13,664 nt of DNA from JBCCFW01 sp039029535 (GTDB lineage: Bacteria > Acidobacteriota > JBCCFW01). Under the pieces are notes generated by a model, which was given only the letters and a program-made list of their open reading frames with translations, was not told the origin of the DNA and searched no databases. How positions within the stretch are numbered: position 1 is the stretch's first letter; each line of letters starts with the position of its first letter. The stretch covers positions 1 through 13,664 of the forward strand of contig JBCCFW010000198.1 of NCBI GenBank assembly GCA_039029535.1, in the 5' to 3' direction. Made by a program: the position numbers and the translations under genes. Shown here piece after piece: positions 1 through 7,612 of the stretch.

Positions 1-2787
1 CCGCTGGTGCCGTATCTCGTCATGGAGCACGTCGACGGTCTCGCGTTGACGACCCATGCCGCCCGTCGACAGCTCGACCTGACGGCGCGGCTCGAGCTGC
101 TCGCGAAGATCGCCGACGCCGTGCAGCACGCCCACGATCGTGGCGTGATTCACCGCGACCTCAAGCCGTCCAACGTCCTGGTGGGTGAGGACGGACAGCC
201 GCGGGTCATCGACTTCGGCGTCGCGCGGGGGACCGACCAGGACCTCACGCGCTACACGATGTCGGCGCAGATCGTCGGCACGCTCTCGTACATGAGCCCT
301 GAGCAGGTCTCGGGCACGCCCGGCCGCATCGGCCCGGCCACCGACGTGTACGCCCTCGGTGTCCTGGCGCATCAACTCCTGACCGACAGCTTGCCGCTGG
401 AGCTGGCGGGGCTGTCGCTCCCGGCGGCCATCCAGGCGGTGCAACAGTCCGACCCCGTGCCCCTGGGCCGCACGCACCCGGAGCTTGCCGGCGACGTCGA
501 GGCGATCGTGGCCAAGTCGCTCGAGAAGGAGCCCGAGCGACGCTATGCCTCGGCGGCCGAGCTCGCGGCCGACCTGCGACGCACGCTGGCGAGCGAGCCG
601 ATCCTCGCGCGACCGCCCAGCGCCATCTATCGGATGGGTCGCTTCGTCCGGCGTCACCGGACGCTCACGCTGCTGGCGACCGCCCTGGCCGTCGCGCTGA
701 CCCTGGGCACGGTGGTGAGCAGCCTGCTCGCCGTCCGTGCCCGTCGGTCGGCCGACGAGGCCCGGCACTCCGCCGATCGGGCTCATCTCGCTGCCGCCCT
801 GGGTGCCGTTCGGTCCGGAGAGGTCGCGCAGGTCCGCGCGCACCTGCGCGCCGTGCCGGAGGAGCGACGAGGCTGGGCCTGGCGCCACGTCGAGGCCCGG
901 TCCGACGACGCCATCGCGCGGCTGAGCACGGGCCTCGTCGGCGAGCTGCAGGTGACTCCCCGAAGCGACGGTGCGCTCGTCGCCTGGGCTTATCGTGAGG
1001 AGCTCGTGGTCGTGGAAGGGACCGACGAGCTCCGGGAGGTCGCGCGTCATCGCGGCGACATCATCGGTGTCGGCGAGGGAGGACGCACTCTCCTCGAGCT
1101 GCGGGACGGCGTGCTGCTCGAGCGCGATCCCCTCGAGCTCGACGCCGAGGCGCGCGTGCTCGGACCGGCGATCTACGGCTGGATTCTCCCGGGAGGACGT
1201 CGACTCGTCCTGGAGCCCGGGCGGTTTCGCGTGCTGTACGGGCAGGGTGGCGAGGTCGAGGAGGTGCCGGCGCCGGCATCGGACGACATCGACTGGTCGA
1301 CCATGCAACCGAGCCCGCACCGGCGCTGGTTGACCTTCACGGCGAACGGGATCCATCAGGTGATGAGCCTGTCGCCGCTCCGGCCCCCCCGGGCGATCGG
1401 AGCGGGCGTCGCGGACCGGGGTGTCTTCACCGAGGATGGGGCTCGGTTCCTGTCCTGGTCGTCCCGGACGATCCGCTGTCACGAGACCGGGAGCTGGCGG
1501 CCCTGCTCTTGGGATCCACTGGAGGTCGAGGTCTCGGGACGCGTCGGCGATCTCGAGGCGGACGCCAGGTCGCGTCGCTTCGTCTTCGTCGACTGGTCCG
1601 GGACCACGTCGATTCACGATCTCGACACGGGTGCTCCGGTGACCCAGGTCGACTTCCGATCGGGACAGACCGTGAGCCTCCTGTCCGGGGCTGGTCTCTT
1701 GGTCCTGAAAGATCGAGACGGCGACCTGAAGTTCCACGAGCTCAGCGATGGTCGACCGAGTGGCGAGTCCTTCGTGGGCCACGCCGCGAGGGTCCACGAT
1801 CTCCGCGAGCTCGGCGACGGTCGACTCGTCACCCTCGACGACGACGGCGAGCTGCGCGTGTTCCCGCCGCCCCGGTCGGTGGGGCCGCGTCGTCTCGTCG
1901 GGCACGAGGCCTTCGTCTATGCCGTCGACGTGGCGTTCGACTCGCGCAGCCTGGTCTCCGCGGCCTGGGACAGGACCGTGCGGAGCTGGGATGCGTGGAC
2001 CGGGCAGGGGCGAGTGATCGCCAAGCCGGGCTCCCTGGTCGTCAGCGACGTGAGCTTCGGGCCGGACCAGCGGGTGTTCCTGGCGGCGGGGGTCTTCGGG
2101 GTCTCCGTGCACGACGTCGTGTCGGGCGAGCGGCGTGCAGCCCTGACGGGTCGCCCCTGCGTCGGTGCGGTCTTCTCACCCGACGGCGATCGGATCTACG
2201 TGCGGACGAAGGCCGGCAAGGCGCTCGAGCTCTGGGATGCGGGGCTCACGCGGCGCGAGTGGATTCTCCCGCGCTCCCCCTGGGGCAAGGTCAGGCCTCT
2301 TCCCGACGGCGAGCACTTCCACGCCGTCCACGTCGACGACGCTGGGACCTACGGCACCGGCCTGTTCAAGGTCGACGACGGCTCGGTGGTCTGGGAGCGT
2401 CGCACGCCGGAAGGGTGGGCTTCCAACCTGGCGCTGCATCCCGACGGGCGGCTCGTTGCCGAGGCGTCGTCGGAAGGGACCGTGGTCCTGCGGGAGACGA
2501 GAACGGGGGAGCTCGTTCATCACCTCGAGGTGCCCGGGGGCCACGTGCATGCGGTCGTCTTTCACCCCGGCGGCGACCTGCTCGCCACCGGCTCGGAGGA
2601 CGGCACGGTGCAGCTCTGGGATCCGCAGGCGGGCGTCCCGCTGGCCCGCCTGAGCGAGCACGAGCTCTATGTCCACGACCTGGCCTTCTCCCCGGACGGC
2701 AGCTTCCTCGTGTCGGCGTCGGGAGACGGGACGCTTCACGTGCACGACACGGTCTCCCGGGCGCGACGCTTCCACGACGCCCGCTGA
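1..2787 (+). CDS. Membrane-anchored Ser/Thr protein kinase with C-terminal WD40 propeller (5' partial)
   Basis: The frame is open from base 1 and the first visible residues (PLVPYLVMEHVDG) are a kinase hinge, so the N-lobe with the glycine loop and catalytic lysine lies upstream and the GTG at 7 is not the start. Counting from base 1, the catalytic loop HRDLKPSN is at about 51-58, DFG at 71-73, and the activation segment ends GTLSYMSPE at about 93-101, then TDVYALG. All visible catalytic residues are intact, so it is probably active. One hydrophobic segment (about 220-245) follows, flanked by RRHR and RARR, putting the kinase in the cytoplasm and the C-terminal half across the membrane. Residues about 300-928 form a WD40-type beta-propeller, clearest after 620 (LATGSEDGTVQLWD, LVSASGDGTLHVHD). 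Fusions of this type are common in Planctomycetota. The propeller probably senses or binds a partner; ligand and targets are unknown. An alternative name is PknB-type sensor kinase. Confidence 0.93.
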   Translation, partial: PLVPYLVMEHVDGLALTTHAARRQLDLTARLELLAKIADAVQHAHDRGVIHRDLKPSNVLVGEDGQPRVIDFGVARGTDQDLTRYTMSAQIVGTLSYMSPEQVSGTPGRIGPATDVYALGVLAHQLLTDSLPLELAGLSLPAAIQAVQQSDPVPLGRTHPELAGDVEAIVAKSLEKEPERRYASAAELAADLRRTLASEPILARPPSAIYRMGRFVRRHRTLTLLATALAVALTLGTVVSSLLAVRARRSADEARHSADRAHLAAALGAVRSGEVAQVRAHLRAVPEERRGWAWRHVEARSDDAIARLSTGLVGELQVTPRSDGALVAWAYREELVVVEGTDELREVARHRGDIIGVGEGGRTLLELRDGVLLERDPLELDAEARVLGPAIYGWILPGGRRLVLEPGRFRVLYGQGGEVEEVPAPASDDIDWSTMQPSPHRRWLTFTANGIHQVMSLSPLRPPRAIGAGVADRGVFTEDGARFLSWSSRTIRCHETGSWRPCSWDPLEVEVSGRVGDLEADARSRRFVFVDWSGTTSIHDLDTGAPVTQVDFRSGQTVSLLSGAGLLVLKDRDGDLKFHELSDGRPSGESFVGHAARVHDLRELGDGRLVTLDDDGELRVFPPPRSVGPRRLVGHEAFVYAVDVAFDSRSLVSAAWDRTVRSWDAWTGQGRVIAKPGSLVVSDVSFGPDQRVFLAAGVFGVSVHDVVSGERRAALTGRPCVGAVFSPDGDRIYVRTKAGKALELWDAGLTRREWILPRSPWGKVRPLPDGEHFHAVHVDDAGTYGTGLFKVDDGSVVWERRTPEGWASNLALHPDGRLVAEASSEGTVVLRETRTGELVHHLEVPGGHVHAVVFHPGGDLLATGSEDGTVQLWDPQAGVPLARLSEHELYVHDLAFSPDGSFLVSASGDGTLHVHDTVSRARRFHDAR

Positions 2788-2815
2788 GCCGCTCTCAGAC
2801 CCCCGGCACTTTTTT
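2784..2815 (+). terminator. Possible weak terminator after the kinase gene
   Basis: A five-pair stem (CTGAG 2784-2788 with CTCAG 2794-2798) overlaps the stop codon. A run of six T lies at 2810-2815, but 11 bases separate stem and T run, so this is not a standard intrinsic terminator. It is the only candidate between genes 1 and 2. Confidence 0.25.
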
Positions 2816-2821
2816 CGTGGC

Positions 2822-2934
2822 CGATGTCCGCTTCTCGGCCGGTCTCTCGCTTTCGGGATCAAGACACCCGAATGACTCGGACCCGCCGCTGCCGGGCCGA
2901 CCGCACGCTCCCCGTCGGAGCCGAGAGAAAACCG
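2822..2934 (+). repeat. Duplicated 5' leader, copy 1 (before the beta-helix gene)
   Basis: This region matches 4831-4942 upstream of the FG-GAP gene. The first 44 bases (2822-2865 against 4831-4874) align without gaps with three mismatches. The rest aligns at roughly 75-80% with small indels, including the shared ACGTCGGAGCC-type stretch just before the start codon. Similarity continues into the coding sequence: both proteins begin M-[TN]-V-L-[PS]-A. It probably carries the promoter or 5' untranslated region; no clear -35/-10 pair is visible. An ATG at 2824 is in frame with the gene, so a 37-residue N-terminal extension is possible, but it would precede the signal peptide and has no good ribosome binding site. 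Confidence 0.8.
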
Positions 2935-4722
2935 ATGACCGTCTTGCCTGCAACCTCCCTCCGCCAACTCTTCCTGGCCACCTTGCTCGCGATCGGAGTC
3001 GCCACCCTCGCCGACGCGGCGAGCTACTCGATCACCTCCCTCGACGACTCGGGACCGGGCACGCTCCGAGAGGCCCTGAGCCAGGCCAATGCAGCGCCCG
3101 GCCCCCACGTCATCGACTTCGCCGTGCCGGGGGTGGTCGAGCTCCAGTCGGCGCTGCCGGACCTCCTCGTCTCGCTCACCCTCAACGGCCACGTCGAGGG
3201 CACGACGCTCCGTCGCGTCGGACCCGATCAGCACCCGGTCCTCCACCTGCCCGACATGTCGTCTCGAGAGGTCGTCCTGCGCGATCTCACGTTGACTGGA
3301 GGGGACCACCAGGAGGCCGGTGGGCTCTGGGCGGTGGACGGTTCGCTCCGGCTCGAGCGCTGCCTCCTCCATGGCAACCGTGGCTTCGTGGCCGGTGCGC
3401 TGCACGTGGAGGGCGTGAGCTTGACGCTCGTGGACTGTGAGCTGTCTGGCAACGACAGCGAGCTCAATGGCGGGGCCATCGTCAACGAGGGCTCGGCCGA
3501 GATCACCGGCTGCCGTGTCGTCGACAACACCGCGCAAGTCAATGGTCGGTTTGGGAGCACCTACGGCGGAATCCACTTCCTGAGGACCTCCTTCGAGCTT
3601 CGAGACAGCCTGGTTGCCGGCAATGCAGGCGGCACCGTGGGAGGGCTCGTCGCAGTGTTCAGCAACGGTGAGCTGGTGAACGTCACCCTCAGCGGCAACG
3701 CCGCCCTGGACTCGGGCGGCTTCAGGGTGGGCGGACTCCGTGAGTACGCTTCGCAGCTCGTGATGGCCCACTGCACCGTGGCCGAGAACACGTCGACCTG
3801 GCACGGTGGGCTGTACCTGGAGCAGGGCTCGCACGGGCTCATCAACACCATCGTCGCCGACAACGAGCCCACCAACATGGCCGTCGTGTCGGGGGCTGGC
3901 TTCTCCTTCAACGAGAGCAACCTGGTCGAGAGCTGCTCGGGCTCCTGCCCGTCCTGGGCCTGGAGTGCCGACCCCGGGCTTCACGCTCTCTCCGTCTGTG
4001 GCGACACCTGGGTTCACGAGCTCTCGGCCGACTCCATCGCGCGCGGTGCTGCCCTGACCGTCGTGGACGGCAACCCCTTCGACACGCCGTCGACGGATCA
4101 ATGTGGCCGCGTGCGCGACGCTTCGCCCGACCTGGGCGCCGCCGAGCGCCAGACCTGTGACTCCCATGACTTCGACGGCCTGCCGGCGGGGACCGTGCTC
4201 GACGGTCAGTACTTCAACCTGACCATCACCGGGACGACGCCTCCCATGATCTTCGACACGGGAGCCGTGACCTGTGCGGATGCCGACCTCGCCACGCCGG
4301 GTGAGGGGCCGGGCAATGACGTCGCCCGCGATGGCGTGGTCATCCTCTCCGAGGAGTGGTCGGACTGCGCTCCAGACGATGCCCGCGACGGTGGTCTCCT
4401 GAGCTTCGACTTCCCGACTCCTCGTGAGGTCGCGTGGGTGGGCCTACTCGACATCGACGAGGAGGGCAGCGTCGTGCGGGCCTACGACGCGACCGGGGGC
4501 CTGCTCGCCTCGGTCGACGTGCCGGCGCAAGCCGACAACGGCTGGCAGGCGGTGATGCTCGACGTCGAGGACTGCGTGACCGTCGAGGTCGAGCTGCACG
4601 GCTCGGGTGCGGTCACCGACTTGACCTGCGCGCCCGCGCTTCGCCGGGGTCGGATCGACGACCTGCGGGGGCAGCGTGGTTCGGGCAGCGTCTTGCGCGA
4701 CCGTCGCGGCAGTCGCCGGTAG
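2935..4722 (+). CDS. Secreted right-handed beta-helix protein with choice-of-anchor-Q-like region and C-terminal LLDIDE domain
   Basis: 595 residues. The ATG at 2935 is chosen because it gives a good signal peptide (hydrophobic core about 11-26, likely cut after ADA at 28) with GAGAGA upstream; 2824 would add 37 charged residues. Mature residues start with SITSLDDSGPGTLREAL, the usual opening of bacterial polymorphic or pectin-lyase-like beta-helix proteins. Helix coils follow to about 370, with short repeats such as LSGN, VAGNAGG and VAENTS. Residues about 340-405 (TIVADN, then DPGL, STDQCGR, DLGAAE) resemble the end of choice-of-anchor-Q proteins. Residues 408-565 form a separate beta-rich domain, bounded by cysteines and shared with the next gene (GLLDIDE, GSGAVT). 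It ends in an arginine-rich tail with no membrane anchor. No catalytic residues were recognised, so a structural, adhesive or glycan-binding role is likely. Export is well supported; function is unknown. Confidence 0.88.
   Translation: MTVLPATSLRQLFLATLLAIGVATLADAASYSITSLDDSGPGTLREALSQANAAPGPHVIDFAVPGVVELQSALPDLLVSLTLNGHVEGTTLRRVGPDQHPVLHLPDMSSREVVLRDLTLTGGDHQEAGGLWAVDGSLRLERCLLHGNRGFVAGALHVEGVSLTLVDCELSGNDSELNGGAIVNEGSAEITGCRVVDNTAQVNGRFGSTYGGIHFLRTSFELRDSLVAGNAGGTVGGLVAVFSNGELVNVTLSGNAALDSGGFRVGGLREYASQLVMAHCTVAENTSTWHGGLYLEQGSHGLINTIVADNEPTNMAVVSGAGFSFNESNLVESCSGSCPSWAWSADPGLHALSVCGDTWVHELSADSIARGAALTVVDGNPFDTPSTDQCGRVRDASPDLGAAERQTCDSHDFDGLPAGTVLDGQYFNLTITGTTPPMIFDTGAVTCADADLATPGEGPGNDVARDGVVILSEEWSDCAPDDARDGGLLSFDFPTPREVAWVGLLDIDEEGSVVRAYDATGGLLASVDVPAQADNGWQAVMLDVEDCVTVEVELHGSGAVTDLTCAPALRRGRIDDLRGQRGSGSVLRDRRGSRR
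4156..4629 (+). other. Shared C-terminal LLDIDE domain, copy in the beta-helix gene
   Basis: This stretch encodes residues 408-565 of the beta-helix protein. It aligns end to end with residues 653-809 of the downstream FG-GAP protein. Shared landmarks in order are an opening Cys-Asp, a DFDGLPAGT / GFEGMGAGE segment, C-x-D-x-DL-x-TPG-x-GPGN, PDDA-x-DGG, VGLLDIDE, R-x-YDA, and GSGA-x-T ending in Cys. The pattern suggests a compact beta-sandwich with acidic loops that might bind calcium. Such FDxLPxGT domains occur in other bacterial secreted proteins, but no enzymatic role is known to me. Confidence 0.75.
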
Positions 4723-4756
4723 GCCACGCCGGCTCGCTCCGGCAGGCCGGTTTTCT

Positions 4757-4797
4757 CGCGGCAGGCTCACGCGACGCGCGTGGACCTGCCGCGTTTC
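4757..4797 (+). terminator. Hairpin terminator after the beta-helix gene
   Basis: A long stem pairs CGCGGCAGG (4757-4765) with CCTGCCGCG (4785-4793). It continues inside with CACGCG (4768-4773) and CGCGTG (4777-4782) around an ACG loop, interrupted by one C-A mismatch and one T-G wobble. TTTCGTCTT follows, a short and imperfect U-tract. It lies 34 bases after the stop codon. A smaller GCCGG/CCGGC stem at 4728-4743 precedes it. Confidence 0.7.
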
Positions 4798-4830
4798 GTC
4801 TTGAACAGGGCCCCCAAGAAAGTGGCGGCT

Positions 4831-4942
4831 CGATGTCCGCTTGTCGGCCGGTCTCTCGCTTCCGGGATCAGGACCACCTGAACGAGTCGCACCCGGACCA
4901 CCGGGTCGACGCCACGCTCCACGTCGGAGCCGGAGACCACCG
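4831..4942 (+). repeat. Duplicated 5' leader, copy 2 (before the FG-GAP gene)
   Basis: Homologous to 2822-2934. It starts 34 bases after the preceding terminator hairpin and runs to the start codon, so it is the independent transcription-initiation and translation-initiation region of this gene. The 44-base core at 4831-4874 is the best conserved part. A good ribosome binding site (GGAG 4932-4935, seven bases before ATG) lies at its end. The net length differs by one base from copy 1, which changes the reading frame of the small ORF inside it. Confidence 0.8.
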
Positions 4943-4946
4943 ATGA
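4833..4946 (+). CDS. Possible 37-residue leader peptide overlapping the FG-GAP gene start
   Basis: ATG at 4833 opens a 37-codon frame beginning MSACRPVSRFRDQD. Its TGA stop (4944-4946) overlaps the ATG of the next gene as ATGA, an arrangement typical of translational coupling. The matching frame in the other leader (from 2824) begins MSASRPVSRFRDQD. Of the three base changes in the 44-base core, two are synonymous in this frame and one changes Ser to Cys. Against translation: no convincing Shine-Dalgarno sequence precedes 4833, and in the first copy the frame does not stop but runs into the gene. It may simply reflect DNA conservation of the leader. Confidence 0.25.
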   Translation: MSACRPVSRFRDQDHLNESHPDHRVDATLHVGAGDHR

Positions 4947-7423
4947 ACGTCCTGTCCGCTTCCTTCCTTCGCCTCCTTGCTCTTGCAGAGCTCGTCCGTC
5001 CGGCCCGAGCCCACTTCGCTGCTCTCTTCTCGCTCTGTCTCTTCCTGGCCCTTCCCTCCTCGGCGACTCTGGGAGCCTCTCTCGACGAGGAGATTCTCGC
5101 CTCGGTGCTGGAGGAGCCGGCACTCTCGGTGAACCATCACGTGCCGGTCTGGGAGCAGGTCGCCGAGCTGCGCGACGACCGTGTCCCGGACGGCGAGTAC
5201 GAGTACTTCGGCAGGAGCGTGGCGGTGGACGGAGACATGGTCGCCGTCGGCGCACCGGGTCGAGGCGAGCTCGGTGAGGTCAGTCTCTTCTCACGGCACG
5301 CAGGTGGGACCGTGGGGTGGGGTCGCACCGCGATCCTCGACTACCCCGAGGACTGGCAGAGGGCGTCCTTCGGAGCCTCGGTGAGCCTCGATGGTTCCAC
5401 CCTCGCCGTCGGCGCTCCAGAGGCAGGCCCCGTGCCCTACGCTGGCCAGGTGCTCGTTTACGAGAGGGTCACCTACTTCTGGAGGCTGATCCGGACGCTG
5501 CAGGCGCCCGGTGGTCAGGTGATGTTCCAGCAATTCGGGACCAGCGTGAGCCTGGACGGGGATCATCTCGTCGTCGGCACCTGGAATGACGAGACGGGAG
5601 CGCCAGGTCAGGCCCACATCTTCGAGCGGGACGCGGGCGGAACGAACAACTGGGGGCACGTCACGGCGCTGGTCTCGTCCACGAGCACCGGCAGGGATGA
5701 GTTCGGTTACTCCGTCGCCGTTCATGGCGACACCGCCGTGGTGGGCGCGCACCGCCAGAGCGAGGTTCATGTCTTTGGACGAGACGTCGGTGGCGTGGGG
5801 AACTGGGGTGAGGTCGCCGTCCTCACGGGCACCGGTCACTTCGGCTTCTCCGTCTCGATCCACGACGACGTGCTGGTGAGCCGGAGCTCCGGCAGGGCGC
5901 ACGTCTACCGTCTCGCCGGGACGGGTGCCTGGGAGCTCCTGAAGTCGCTCTCCGTTCCCGGCTTCAAGGATCTTTCGGTCCGCGACGGCGTGCTCGTGGT
6001 CGGGCATGGCGGGGCCTCGACGATGGCCCACGTGTTCGCGCGTCATGCCGGCGGCATCGACAACTGGGGGCTGGTGGAGGCGTTGATGACTCCGGCCTCG
6101 GGTTCCTCGGCGGCGGGAGTCAGCGTGGCGACGGATGGCGGCCTGCTCGTCGTGGGAGATCTCGGGGGTGGTGAGGGGGAGAGGGGCATCGCGATGCTGT
6201 TCGAGAGCGGCGACTCCGACGCCGACGGCATCCATGACGACGAGGATGCGTGCCCCCCCGGCGTGCCCGACGTCGACACGGATGCCGACACTCTTCCCGA
6301 TTGCCACGACGTGGCTGACCTCGGACCGGTGGAGGACGCCGTGGACGCCATCGAGGTGAAGCTGGATCTCCTCGAGCTCGACCTCGGACCGGTCGAGGAA
6401 GCGGTGGCTGCGGTGGAGGCCAAGCTCGACGATGGGACCTCCTTCGTGAGCGATGCCGAGCTGAGCGCGCAGGTCACGGTGCTGGCCGACATCGTGAGCA
6501 GCCGAGCAGACCAGGAGAGCGTCGATGCGCTGGAGGCGAAGGCTGATGCGCTGGAAGTGAAGCTCGACGAGAGCCTGGACGTCGCCGCGAGCAGCCGTGC
6601 AGACCAGGAGAGCGTCGATGCGCTGGAGGCGAAGGCCGATGCGCTGGAGGTGAAGCTCGACGAGAGTCTCGACGTGGCCGTGAGCTCACGAGCGAGTCAG
6701 GCCAGCGTGGATGAGCTGACCGGACGATTCGACGTGGAGGTCGCCCGGCTCGACGATCGTCTCGCCGTGCTTCAGGAGAGCGTCGACGTGCTGGAAGCCA
6801 AGCTCGACGTCCTGCCCTGCGAGATGCTGCTCCTGTTCCGTCAGGATGTTCCCGGTGCTCCGCCGCTGCCTCCGCATCATCCCTGTCTCGGAGCGGGTTG
6901 CGACGCGGCCGGCTTCGAGGGGATGGGAGCAGGGGAGGTCATGAACGACCAGGTCGCTGGCATGACGATCTCCGGCAGCTCCGACGTGTTGGCCTTCCAC
7001 TCCGGTGCGCCGAGCTGTGGCGACGACGACCTCCGCACGCCGGGCGACGGCCCCGGCAACCTCGTGCCCCAGCGCAACGTGCTGGTCCTGGCCGAGGACG
7101 GCTCGTGCCAGCCCGACGATGCCCAGGACGGTGGGGTGCTCGCCATCGACTTCGACGAGCCACGAGGTGTCGGCTTCGTGGGCCTGCTCGACATCGACGA
7201 GAACGGTGGCGAGATCCGGACCTACGACGCTGACGGCCGCTTGCAGTTGGCGGTGCCCATCCCGGCAGCCGGTGACGGGAGCTGGCAGTCGGTCGACGTC
7301 GGCGCCTGCCAGGTGTCGCGGCTCGAGCTCGAGCTGGTCGGCAGCGGCGCGCTCACTCAGGTTGGCTGCGCCGAGTGCGAGCGCCGGTCGCGCCTGGGCG
7401 ACGGCTCCGGACGAGAGCGGTAG
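4943..7423 (+). CDS. Secreted FG-GAP beta-propeller protein with TSP3-like motif, coiled coil and C-terminal LLDIDE domain
   Basis: 826 residues. ATG 4943 has GGAG seven bases upstream and follows the duplicated leader. The N-terminus holds two hydrophobic stretches (about 3-15 and 25-37), with likely cleavage near SSA 41 or LGA 45. Residues about 80-420 carry FG-GAP/integrin-alpha-like blades (FGRSVAVDGDMVAVGAPG, FGASVSLDGSTLAVGAP, FGTSVSLDGDHLVVG, FGYSVAVHGDTAVVG) alternating with VHVFGRDVGG-NWG strands. Residues about 423-456 (DSDADGIHDDEDA, DVDTDADTLPD) are a thrombospondin type 3-like calcium-binding segment. Residues about 457-640 are predicted alpha-helical coiled coil rich in A-L-E-x-K-L-D, including two near-identical 31-residue units. 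A proline-rich linker leads to a C-terminal domain (653-809) shared with the preceding gene. The layout suggests a propeller head on a rod outside the cell. No enzyme motif or membrane anchor is visible; binding partner unknown. Confidence 0.9.
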   Translation: MNVLSASFLRLLALAELVRPARAHFAALFSLCLFLALPSSATLGASLDEEILASVLEEPALSVNHHVPVWEQVAELRDDRVPDGEYEYFGRSVAVDGDMVAVGAPGRGELGEVSLFSRHAGGTVGWGRTAILDYPEDWQRASFGASVSLDGSTLAVGAPEAGPVPYAGQVLVYERVTYFWRLIRTLQAPGGQVMFQQFGTSVSLDGDHLVVGTWNDETGAPGQAHIFERDAGGTNNWGHVTALVSSTSTGRDEFGYSVAVHGDTAVVGAHRQSEVHVFGRDVGGVGNWGEVAVLTGTGHFGFSVSIHDDVLVSRSSGRAHVYRLAGTGAWELLKSLSVPGFKDLSVRDGVLVVGHGGASTMAHVFARHAGGIDNWGLVEALMTPASGSSAAGVSVATDGGLLVVGDLGGGEGERGIAMLFESGDSDADGIHDDEDACPPGVPDVDTDADTLPDCHDVADLGPVEDAVDAIEVKLDLLELDLGPVEEAVAAVEAKLDDGTSFVSDAELSAQVTVLADIVSSRADQESVDALEAKADALEVKLDESLDVAASSRADQESVDALEAKADALEVKLDESLDVAVSSRASQASVDELTGRFDVEVARLDDRLAVLQESVDVLEAKLDVLPCEMLLLFRQDVPGAPPLPPHHPCLGAGCDAAGFEGMGAGEVMNDQVAGMTISGSSDVLAFHSGAPSCGDDDLRTPGDGPGNLVPQRNVLVLAEDGSCQPDDAQDGGVLAIDFDEPRGVGFVGLLDIDENGGEIRTYDADGRLQLAVPIPAAGDGSWQSVDVGACQVSRLELELVGSGALTQVGCAECERRSRLGDGSGRER
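6497..6682 (+). repeat. Two tandem 93-bp repeats in the coiled-coil region
   Basis: Units 6497-6589 and 6590-6682 each encode 31 residues starting SSRADQESVDALEAK. By hand count they differ at about 7 of 93 bases, nearly all synonymous, which points to recent duplication or homogenisation. A degenerate third unit starts SSRASQASVDEL at 6683-6718. Upstream, a shorter unit beginning DLGPVE is also present twice at about 6320-6440. Confidence 0.85.
6899..7369 (+). other. Shared C-terminal LLDIDE domain, copy in the FG-GAP gene
   Basis: Encodes residues 653-809 of the FG-GAP protein and aligns along its length with 4156-4629 of the previous gene, at about 40-45% residue identity by eye. Opening and closing cysteines, the DDL-x-TPG-x-GPGN block and GLLDIDE are retained. 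The central GLLDIDE heptapeptide is identical. Divergence is far greater than between genes 4 and 5, so this sharing is older. Confidence 0.75.
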
Positions 7424-7471
7424 CGAGCCCTCGACCCGGGCTCCCGTACCTGGGCCGAGTCGTTTCGCTGC

Positions 7472-7509
7472 GCCCGAGAAGGCTGCGGGCAGCCTTCTCG
7501 GGCTTTTTT
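7472..7509 (+). terminator. Strong intrinsic terminator after the FG-GAP gene
   Basis: A perfect GC-rich stem pairs GCCCGAGAAGGCTG (7472-7485) with CAGCCTTCTCGGGC (7490-7503) around a CGGG loop, followed directly by six T (7504-7509). This is a textbook Rho-independent terminator 48 bases after the stop codon and the clearest regulatory signal in the window. It isolates transcription of the gene before it from the LamG gene after it. Confidence 0.95.
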
Positions 7510-7516
7510 CGTCGAA

Positions 7517-7575
7517 TGGGACTTGCTTCCGACGATTCGACCACCGTCTCGCACATTGAGCCGCGACAGGAGAGG
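7517..7575 (+). promoter_or_regulatory. Conserved upstream element of the first LamG paralogue
   Basis: The stretch TGGGA-N7-TTCCGACGATTCG followed by CCGTCTCGCACATTG recurs at 10062-10119 upstream of the second paralogue, with one base of length difference. Both copies then have nine or ten unconserved bases and an A/G-rich GGAGAGG. The location, between a terminator and the gene, suggests a promoter or its operator, but no standard -35/-10 pair is evident, so the exact role is inferred. Confidence 0.5.
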
Positions 7576-7612
7576 CGCCGGGGCCTCGGAGGGGTAGGGC
7601 AGGAGACGCGAG

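Noticed and set aside
7..9. GTG at 7 as the kinase start
   Set aside because: The protein would start at the hinge and lack the whole N-lobe, and the frame is open to base 1; the gene is cut by the window edge.
1509..3440. A 643-codon plus-strand frame overlapping kinase and beta-helix genes
   Set aside because: It is out of frame with both, Arg/Gly/Pro-rich and featureless; a codon-bias shadow.
2176..4167. A 663-codon minus-strand open frame across the kinase end and beta-helix gene
   Set aside because: It spans two real genes and an intergenic region, has low-complexity composition and no recognisable motif.
4630..4722. Possible frameshift giving the Arg-rich tail of the beta-helix protein
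   Set aside because: The FG-GAP protein also ends in a short Arg-rich tail after the same domain, so the tail is probably real; no better continuation was found in other frames.
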